From Oscillospiraceae bacterium (GTDB lineage: Bacteria > Bacillota > Clostridia > Oscillospirales > Acutalibacteraceae), in the NCBI GenBank assembly GCA_029012165.1, contig JAQXLO010000180.1, forward strand, positions 1 to 9,482: DNA of 9,482 bases, read 5' to 3'. Under the pieces are notes generated by a model. It was not told where the DNA came from and searched no databases. It saw only the letters and a list, made by a program, of their open reading frames with translations. A program made the translations under genes and the position numbers. Positions 1 to 5,047 of this stretch are shown here, one piece after another (within the stretch, counting starts at the first letter, position 1; the number at the start of each line of letters is the position of its first letter).

Positions 1-32
1 GCCGTTTCCTTAAGTTTGTCTAAAAAGCCCAT
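1..32 (-). CDS. 5' end of a gene running off the left edge (partial, unknown)
   Basis: Only the first ten codons and part of the next are present, reading MGFLDKLKET. The call rests on a strong initiation site: an AGGAGG ribosome binding site at about 41-46 lies seven or eight bases before the ATG at 30-32, and the frame stays open to the window edge. The gene starts 41 bases after the stop of the discoidin-type lipoprotein gene, on the same strand and with no terminator between, so it is probably the next gene of that operon. Short openings of this kind (hydrophobic then K/E-rich) occur on several small zinc-ribbon or SHOCT-type proteins of Clostridia, but ten residues cannot assign a family. 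Confidence 0.6.
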   Translation of the reverse strand, partial: MGFLDKLKET

Positions 33-73
33 TTGAAAACCTCCTGAATGTATTGTATTTTCCGTGTTTTTGG

Positions 74-889
74 TTAATAAAAAGCAGCAATTTCAGAGAT
101 ACAGCATACGGTGTTCCACTTGCTGCCGGTGTAGGCGGAGTCAATGGTTAATCGGATAGAGGATGTTGTTACGGTTGAATCGAAATAAAAACGGTTCTCG
201 CCGTATGTTTCCTCCCGAACATCTTTGGCTGTGAATGATCGACTTGTCCCATCGCTGAATGTCAGCGTAAAATCCTGCACCCTGCCGTTGGCGGCATATA
301 CTCCTTTGGCAACTTTTTCACCTTGATAATAGCCGTTCCAGCAGTTTCCGTTCAGAAACTGAATTCCGCTGATTTGCTTTGGCGTTTCAAAATACAGTTC
401 AATCCAGTTTCCGACAGCGCCCTGCTTGCCGGAAACCATCCAGCAAGTATCATAGTCTCGATCGAAGGCGTTGCTTGAATCGTATGTACGGTTGTGGCTC
501 CCCGCAGGCTGGCAGGCGGAGGCAGACGAACCGGCCGGGTATACGATATTGTCCGGGTCTGCAAAGTGGATCGTCGCAGACGTTATTTCCGGAAGAGATT
601 CCGTTTCGGTGGCAGAAACATCTGATGTTCCTGCGCCGGTTTCCGTTTGCGTGTTCGTTGCTGTAAGCGTATCCAGCATGTGCTGCAATGCACTGCTGTC
701 GGGCAGGATTTGAAGCCCCTCCTCCAAAACGTTTGCGGCTTTTTCAAAATCACCGCTGTCCGTATATTGCTGCGCCAAAGAGAGATATTTCATTTCTAAA
801 GTGTTGCTTTTCGTACCATAGGAACAAGCGCTCAGGGAAAACACTATAGAAAAAACAATGCACACAGATAGAAGTCTTTTGAGAAGCAC
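74..889 (-). CDS. Lipoprotein with TPR-like hairpin and discoidin / NADase-type glycan-binding-like domain
   Basis: Predicted cell-surface lipoprotein of 271 residues, probably a carbohydrate- or wall-binding protein. From the chosen GTG, residues 1-21 form a signal peptide (KR, hydrophobic core, lipobox LSAC) with the lipidated cysteine at 22. A helical hairpin at about 30-75 (AQQYTDSG, then VLEEGLQILPDS) looks like a TPR unit. A Thr/Ser/Glu-rich linker follows to about 115. The C-terminus (about 123-271) is a beta-rich domain with DRDYDTCW, GNWIELYF, an FLNG turn and a terminal ISEIAAFY, the layout of F5/8-type-C or NADase-type glycan-binding domains. The start is chosen because AGAAAGG lies nine bases upstream and gives a normal 22-residue signal peptide. 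An ATG 14 codons earlier (931) adds a charged stretch and has a poorer ribosome site. It follows the SH3b lipoprotein gene by 60 bases, and the two share their N-terminal module. Ligand unknown. Confidence 0.8.
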   Translation of the reverse strand: MLLKRLLSVCIVFSIVFSLSACSYGTKSNTLEMKYLSLAQQYTDSGDFEKAANVLEEGLQILPDSSALQHMLDTLTATNTQTETGAGTSDVSATETESLPEITSATIHFADPDNIVYPAGSSASACQPAGSHNRTYDSSNAFDRDYDTCWMVSGKQGAVGNWIELYFETPKQISGIQFLNGNCWNGYYQGEKVAKGVYAANGRVQDFTLTFSDGTSRSFTAKDVREETYGENRFYFDSTVTTSSIRLTIDSAYTGSKWNTVCCISEIAAFY

Positions 890-898
890 AGAGAACAA

Positions 899-905
899 CC
901 TTTCT
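899..905 (-). promoter_or_regulatory. Ribosome binding site deciding the GTG start of the discoidin-type lipoprotein
   Basis: AGAAAGG on the minus strand, with nine bases to a GTG at 887-889. The in-frame ATG at 929-931 has only a GGCGG four bases away. The GTG choice also places the lipobox cysteine at residue 22, as in the neighbouring lipoprotein. Confidence 0.5.
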
Positions 906-949
906 TGTCTTGAAAATTCAGGTCGGCACATTGTACCGCCGATGCACCA

Positions 950-2092
950 TTAAAAAATAGCGCCCAGAACACCGTCCACGATCTGCAATCCGCCGTCGAT
1001 CAGGTCACCTACGACATCCCCGTTACTGTTGGCACCTGCGGAGGAATTGGATTTTGACGCAGAGTCGGTGTATGGTACAAGATAATCCGAAGAGACCCAT
1101 CCGCAGGTGTGGTCGTCCAATTCGATATACGCCCAGTCGGGAAGGCTGTCGATCACAAGAACCTTTTCGCCATTGGACACACTGCTGATTCTGGATGTCT
1201 TGCTGTCGTTCGGAATGCTGTGAACCATTAAGTCCGAGGCTGTGGTACGCACGACATAGGTGCCCGATTCGATGCCCTCTCCGGTCAAGGCACGCAGTGA
1301 CAGGTTGTCAAAACGGTAGCCGTCTTTTGTGCGGACGTAGTGCACCGTTGCTTCAAAACAATCGCACAAGTCGTAATCCAAATCCTCCTGCGGGAAGGTG
1401 TTGACTTGGAAAAAGTGCACTTCAAAATCATCGTCGGACAGTTTTTTGACCTGCACGTCAAAGTCCTCCACAGAAAACAGCACGTCCGACAGCACGACAT
1501 ACAGCTTTCCGTCCACATCTATGTATTGGATGCTGACCGAAGAGGTGTACCCGGTTTGCAAAAAGGGCATACTGTCATACATCTGCGCACTGCAATGCTG
1601 TAAAAACAAGGCGTCCAATGCAGCTTTGTTCGGAACATCGGGTTCGCTGACAGGAAACGCAGTTTCTTCCAGTGTGCCGTACTGATAACCCGCAAGCTTG
1701 ACGTCCTTGTATGTGTATCGGTCATAACGGATATTGCCGGGCGTGAACCAGGTCTGATACAGGCGGCGCATCTGCGTGAACGCAGCTTCCACCTCCTGCA
1801 CGGTGGGAACGGCAGAAGGCGCTTTCTCTGTGGAGATTTCGGTCGTGCTGTCCTGTACGGTTAGGAACTCCCCGTTTTCCATGGCGTTTTGCAGGGAGAG
1901 CAGGATTTTGCTGTTGGGAAAATTTTTCAGTCCCTCCTGCAAAACCTGCAGAGCTTCCTCTTCTTCGCCGCTTTCCAAATGCTGCTGTATAAGAGCGGCA
2001 TATTTCTTTTCCATATTGCTGCCGCCGCACGCCGATGCTGTCAGCAAAAGGCAGACGGCCAAAAGGGCGGACAACCATTTCTGAATTCGCAC
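950..2092 (-). CDS. Lipoprotein with TPR-like hairpin, unassigned central domain and SH3b domain
   Basis: Predicted extracellular lipoprotein of 380 residues. From the chosen GTG, residues 1-21 are a signal peptide ending in the relaxed lipobox ASAC, with cysteine 22. A TPR-like hairpin follows at about 28-72 (IQQHLESGEEEEAL, then VLQEGLKNFPNS), clearly related to the one in the next lipoprotein. After a Thr/Glu/Pro linker, about 95-270 is a mixed alpha/beta domain with an aromatic start (RRLYQTWF) and the segment YIDVDGKLYVVLSDVL. It is not confidently assigned, though its pattern recalls IseA-type endopeptidase inhibitors. An SH3b domain at about 276-341 (DLMVHSIP, GEKVLVID, DWAYIEL, CGWVSSDYL) should bind peptidoglycan or peptide. 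The tail is Ser/Asn-rich and ends in a Gly/hydrophobic segment (GDVVGDLIDGGLQIVDGVLG). The start is set by GGGAG nine bases upstream; a GTG seven codons earlier overlaps the upstream stop as GTGA. Confidence 0.82.
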   Translation of the reverse strand: MRIQKWLSALLAVCLLLTASACGGSNMEKKYAALIQQHLESGEEEEALQVLQEGLKNFPNSKILLSLQNAMENGEFLTVQDSTTEISTEKAPSAVPTVQEVEAAFTQMRRLYQTWFTPGNIRYDRYTYKDVKLAGYQYGTLEETAFPVSEPDVPNKAALDALFLQHCSAQMYDSMPFLQTGYTSSVSIQYIDVDGKLYVVLSDVLFSVEDFDVQVKKLSDDDFEVHFFQVNTFPQEDLDYDLCDCFEATVHYVRTKDGYRFDNLSLRALTGEGIESGTYVVRTTASDLMVHSIPNDSKTSRISSVSNGEKVLVIDSLPDWAYIELDDHTCGWVSSDYLVPYTDSASKSNSSAGANSNGDVVGDLIDGGLQIVDGVLGAIF

Positions 2093-2101
2093 TGAATCAC
2101 G

Positions 2102-2106
2102 CTCCC
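2102..2106 (-). promoter_or_regulatory. Ribosome binding site deciding the GTG start of the SH3b lipoprotein
   Basis: GGGAG on the minus strand, nine bases before GTG at 2090-2092, just inside the gap after the preceding stop codon (2110-2112). The upstream alternative GTG at 2111-2113 has no comparable site and would put extra charged residues before the signal peptide. Confidence 0.5.
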
Positions 2107-2109
2107 GTA

Positions 2110-3117
2110 TCACTCAACCAACTGTGCGATCTTGCGATCCTTTTCTTCCCGGGTGATGATACCCATTTCCTGCTGGATCTCAATGCGTTTGATGGCCTCA
2201 AAGTTATCCATCCGTCTTTGCAGTGCACTGCGTTTTTCGTTGAATTCCTCCTGCGACATGACTTCCATGGAGACGGCTTTTTCCAGCTTGGCCAGTTCGG
2301 CATTGAATGTCTCAAGCGCCTGTTGCTTTTCCGCAAAAATGCGGTTGTTGATTGTCGATTTCTCGATCTCCATCAGCTCTTTTTCCAGCTTGGACAGGGA
2401 TTCCTTTTTTTGCCGGATCATCTGCACAGCCGTATCCATATCGTTTTTGGAAGCGGAACCGTCGGACAGGGAATCCACATACTGTTTGCCCAAGTCGGCG
2501 TATTGCTTGTCCAGCTCTTTTTGCAAAGCATCCATCTGCGTGCGCAAACGTTTCTTTTCCTGCGAATCCTCCTGCTTTTGGAAGGGGGCAGAGGCGATCA
2601 TGGCAGCACCTTTTGCGGCGAGAGAGGAGATTTGTTCGGCAATTTGGAAGTTGGGCGCACCGCCGCTTGGCGCAGAGACAGAGAAGGATGCGCTGCGTTT
2701 TTTGTCCTGCACAATCACCATAACCAAAGCGGCGATAATGCACAGCACTGCAAAATAGAAGCCGAAAACAGGTTTATACTCCGCAGCATAATAGTAATCT
2801 GCGAATGTGCCCGTGGAAGAGACCAGCTCTACCAGTGCATTCAAAATGAAAATCGCAGATACGGACAAAAGCGAAATTTTTCGGCTTTTCCCTTTCAGAA
2901 CGTAATGCAGAACGATCAGGACGACGGGCAAAAGCAGAAACAGAAATGCCTGCAGGGAGAATTCATCTTGCAGGGTCTGAAACAGATTGTACGACTCGGA
3001 CATATCAAAATAATAGGATTCCACCGACGCATTGTAAAACGGCATTATACAGGCAATCAGGGATAGGACGGCGCAGACGGTGACGCCGTGTTTTTCAAAA
3101 AATTTTTTTACATTCAT
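2110..3117 (-). CDS. Four-helix membrane protein with long coiled coil and SHOCT-like C-terminus
   Basis: Integral membrane protein of 335 residues with no recognised enzymatic domain. Four hydrophobic segments are visible at about 11-28, 54-74, 81-99 and 117-137. The rest is soluble: a short low-complexity linker (141-180), then a long charged, heptad-rich region (about 185-310, rich in K/E/Q with periodic L/I/M) expected to form a coiled coil. The last 50 residues hold two related motifs, MEVMSQEEFNEKRSAL (284-299) and EMGIITREEKDRKIAQL (317-333), which match the SHOCT pattern of hydrophobics, T/S-x-E-E and K. SHOCT motifs are generally thought to mediate oligomerisation. With an even number of helices the coiled coil is probably cytoplasmic. 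The ATG is supported by AGGAGGAG five bases upstream and overlaps the regulator's stop as ATGA, indicating translational coupling. It could be the scaffold or sensor partner of the lipoproteins encoded downstream. That role is inference from context. Confidence 0.75.
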   Translation of the reverse strand: MNVKKFFEKHGVTVCAVLSLIACIMPFYNASVESYYFDMSESYNLFQTLQDEFSLQAFLFLLLPVVLIVLHYVLKGKSRKISLLSVSAIFILNALVELVSSTGTFADYYYAAEYKPVFGFYFAVLCIIAALVMVIVQDKKRSASFSVSAPSGGAPNFQIAEQISSLAAKGAAMIASAPFQKQEDSQEKKRLRTQMDALQKELDKQYADLGKQYVDSLSDGSASKNDMDTAVQMIRQKKESLSKLEKELMEIEKSTINNRIFAEKQQALETFNAELAKLEKAVSMEVMSQEEFNEKRSALQRRMDNFEAIKRIEIQQEMGIITREEKDRKIAQLVE

Positions 3118-3401
3118 AGAGACTCCTCCTTTTTATTTGCCGGGTTATCTTTCAGGATCTTGCGGATCCATTTTTCACTGTACCCAAATTTTGTTGCCAA
3201 CTGTTTGACGTTGTGCCCGTTGTACTCCTGCACGATTTGCGAAGCGATGTACTCCTTGCTGAATAGATCGACAGGAAAGGTGACTTGCTGACCACGAAAG
3301 GACTCGTGGATTTTCAGAACGTCGCCTATATCCAACAGGTTGGCCAACTCGTTGTATACGCCGTTCAGATATTCACCTTTGATGTTTTTGGTATCTAACA
3401 T
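3114..3401 (-). CDS. Mor-family helix-turn-helix transcriptional regulator
   Basis: Small DNA-binding regulator of 95 residues, close to the usual size of cellular Mor-like proteins. From the chosen ATG, residues 10-35 are a helical segment (YLNGVYNELANLL), followed by the RGQQVTFP strand (36-43) typical of the Mor dimerisation region. A helix-turn-helix follows at about 51-85, with EYNGHNVKQLATKFGYSEKW and IRKIL as turn and recognition helix. The family is named for the Mor/C middle-operon activators of phage Mu; chromosomal copies in Firmicutes are mostly uncharacterised. It is the first gene of a minus-strand operon and overlaps the membrane-protein gene by ATGA. A GTG start seven codons earlier (3422) is possible but has no ribosome site and would leave a leader of only about ten bases; the chosen ATG has a modest GGGA-type site. 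No other phage gene is nearby. Autoregulation is plausible given the dyad in its promoter. Confidence 0.78.
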   Translation of the reverse strand: MLDTKNIKGEYLNGVYNELANLLDIGDVLKIHESFRGQQVTFPVDLFSKEYIASQIVQEYNGHNVKQLATKFGYSEKWIRKILKDNPANKKEESL

Positions 3402-3439
3402 GACACGACTCGTCCCATACACATTTCAATTATGTTCTT

Positions 3440-3468
3440 ATTATAATAACTCGCCTTGGAACTGTATA
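3440..3468 (-). promoter_or_regulatory. Promoter of the minus-strand regulator/lipoprotein operon
   Basis: On the minus strand, TATACA (3463-3468, four of six matches to the -35 consensus) is followed after exactly 17 bases by a perfect TATAAT (3440-3445). Transcription would start near 3433, about 30 bases before the ATG of the Mor-type regulator. No other promoter was seen inside the operon. Confidence 0.6.
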
Positions 3469-3481
3469 GAGCGACAGTACC
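3458..3481. promoter_or_regulatory. Candidate operator: imperfect palindrome over the -35 box
   Basis: GGAACTGT (3458-3465), eight bases, then ACAGTACC (3474-3481). The half-sites agree at seven of eight positions when one is reverse-complemented. The dyad covers the -35 hexamer of the minus-strand promoter. A third copy of the half-site, GGAACAGT at 3484-3491, lies as a near-direct repeat. A dimeric regulator such as the adjacent Mor-type protein could bind here; that link is inference. Confidence 0.4.
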
Positions 3482-3522
3482 GTGGAACAGTGCAGAGAAT
3501 ATTTCCTTGCAAAACTGCGATG

Positions 3523-3551
3523 TTGTAAATTCGACAGATGTATATTATAAT
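3523..3551 (+). promoter_or_regulatory. Promoter of the DUF389 gene
   Basis: TTGTAA (3523-3528, four of six) and a perfect TATAAT (3546-3551) are separated by 17 bases. Predicted start is near 3558, giving a leader of about 50 bases that ends in AGAGGTGA six bases before the ATG at 3611. It faces away from the minus-strand operon promoter, with about 55 bases between the two -35 boxes. Confidence 0.6.
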
Positions 3552-3610
3552 ATCCTCAGATCGTGTCCGTGTGTCATGCGGATCGGAGAAGAAACAAGAG
3601 GTGAAGGCTT

Positions 3611-4957
3611 ATGGAAAAGGAAGAAAAAAAGGAAGCGGGATTGTGGGCGCCGATCAAGGCGTATTTTCAGCGTGTTTTCGATATCCACAGCGACATGATG
3701 TGCTATGAGGAAATCGACAGGATGATGGAGGAGAACACCGTCATCAACGGTTCCAATATGTGGATATTGATCATGGCGATCTTCATCGCCTCCATCGGAC
3801 TGAACGTGAATTCCACGGCGGTGATCATCGGCGCCATGCTGATCTCACCCCTGATGAGCGGCATTCTGACGATGGGCTATTCCTTGGCCGTGCGGGATTT
3901 GGATATGCTGAAAAAGGCGATCGGACGGTTCGGCACACAGGTAGCCATCAGTCTTGCGGCCTCGACACTGTATTTCATCATCACGCCCTTGGACGAGCCA
4001 ACTGCTGAGATGATCGCCCGCACAAGCCCGACAATTTGGGATGTGTTGATCGCCTTGTTCGGTGGTATTGCGGGCATGATCGGCAACACACGGCAGAAAA
4101 AGGGGAACGTGATACCCGGCGTAGCGATTGCAACTGCGCTGATGCCGCCGCTCTGTACGGCGGGCTACGGTATTGCCACATTGCAGCTGCGGTTCATTCT
4201 GGGCGCATTCTATTTGTTTTTGATCAACACCTTGTTTATTGCGCTGTCCTCTGCCACGGTCACTGCGATTTTGCGTGTGCCCGTGCACAAGAGCCTGAGC
4301 CAAAAGAAGCAAAAGCGCATCAACCGAATCGTAGGTGTGATCACACTGATCGTGGTGATACCGAGTCTGTTTGTCGGTGCGTATACCGTTTACAGCTCCG
4401 TAATGGAAAAGAACATACAAACCTATTTGACGAACGAATTTGTTTTTGAAAACACGCAGCTGGTGCAGAGCAGTACGGACGCCCAAAACAAGCAGATCCA
4501 TGCGTCCTTAGTCGGACAACCCGTTTCACAGGAAGTGATCCGGCGGCTGGAACAGGCGCTGCCGTCCTACGGCTTGGAGGGGTATACCCTGCGCATCACA
4601 CAAAATTCCATCTCCGGCGAGGATGCAGACAACTCGGACAAAATCACGATCGCCCTTCAGGAAAATACCATTTCCACATTGCAATCCCAGCTTGCCGAAC
4701 AGCAGGAGAAGCTGGACGCTCTGGAAAACAGCGCCGCCGTGAAGCTGGACTTCCAGGCGCTTTCCCAAAAAGCGGAGCAGATATTTACGGATTTGACAAA
4801 CTGCAGCTGCGGAATCACAGGCGACGCCGACGGCGAATACATCGTCCTCACCGCCGACACCAAGCGGGCGCTGACCGATGCGGAAATACAGGTCATCGAA
4901 AACTGGCTCCGATCGGAAAGCGGGTTGGAACAGGTGAGGCTGTATTGGAATGCGTGA
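3611..4957 (+). CDS. DUF389 family integral membrane protein with C-terminal soluble coiled-coil domain
   Basis: Multi-spanning membrane protein of 448 residues; biochemical function unknown to me. After a charged cytoplasmic start (MEKEEKKEAG) there are about seven hydrophobic segments at 49-65, 68-90, 110-126, 143-158, 168-186, 195-222 and 240-262. The conserved core shows the DUF389 signatures SIGLNVNSTAVIIGAMLISP (61-80), SGILTMGY, GGIAGM and PGVAIATALMPPLCTAG (169-185), with conserved small and Pro residues inside the membrane. Residues 263-448 form a soluble domain outside the core. It includes a hairpin-like stretch (VSQEVIRRLEQALPSYGLEGYTLRI) reminiscent of BON/OmpA-like folds and a coiled coil near 345-378 (TISTLQSQLAEQQEKLDALE). 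DUF389 proteins range from the bare core to longer versions; this one carries a sizeable extension. The gene is monocistronic by layout: its own promoter upstream, a 90-base gap downstream, and divergent from the regulator operon. Ribosome site AGAGGTGA supports the start. Confidence 0.85.
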   Translation: MEKEEKKEAGLWAPIKAYFQRVFDIHSDMMCYEEIDRMMEENTVINGSNMWILIMAIFIASIGLNVNSTAVIIGAMLISPLMSGILTMGYSLAVRDLDMLKKAIGRFGTQVAISLAASTLYFIITPLDEPTAEMIARTSPTIWDVLIALFGGIAGMIGNTRQKKGNVIPGVAIATALMPPLCTAGYGIATLQLRFILGAFYLFLINTLFIALSSATVTAILRVPVHKSLSQKKQKRINRIVGVITLIVVIPSLFVGAYTVYSSVMEKNIQTYLTNEFVFENTQLVQSSTDAQNKQIHASLVGQPVSQEVIRRLEQALPSYGLEGYTLRITQNSISGEDADNSDKITIALQENTISTLQSQLAEQQEKLDALENSAAVKLDFQALSQKAEQIFTDLTNCSCGITGDADGEYIVLTADTKRALTDAEIQVIENWLRSESGLEQVRLYWNA

Positions 4958-4986
4958 TTTGCCTCATACGTTTTTATAGAAAAGTA

Positions 4987-5015
4987 TTGACAAACGGTGC
5001 GGGAAAGTGCATTCT
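4987..5015 (+). promoter_or_regulatory. Possible promoter of the GH106-like gene
   Basis: A perfect TTGACA (4987-4992) is followed after 17 bases by CATTCT (5010-5015), which matches only three of six -10 positions. No better -10 was seen, so this may be a weak or activator-dependent promoter. It lies in the 90-base gap after the DUF389 gene, where no terminator hairpin is visible, so read-through is also possible. The AAGGAG ribosome site at 5035-5040 follows. Confidence 0.35.
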
Positions 5016-5047
5016 AAAAGAGAACAAAAAGGAAAAGGAGAGAATGT

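Noticed and set aside
2035..3066. A 343-codon plus-strand frame opposite the membrane-protein gene
   Set aside because: It has no membrane, signal or domain signature and no convincing ribosome site, and crosses the lipoprotein/membrane-protein junction. The minus-strand frame has a strong start, helices and a coiled coil.
3845..4501. A 218-codon minus-strand frame inside the DUF389 gene
   Set aside because: The product is a His/Gln/Arg-rich shadow with no motif, while the sense frame matches DUF389 along its length.
4980..5005. Possible catabolite-repression (cre) site near TTGACAAACGGTGC
   Set aside because: The central CG is out of register with the TG start of the consensus, and the right half does not match. 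The TTGACA is better explained as a -35 box.
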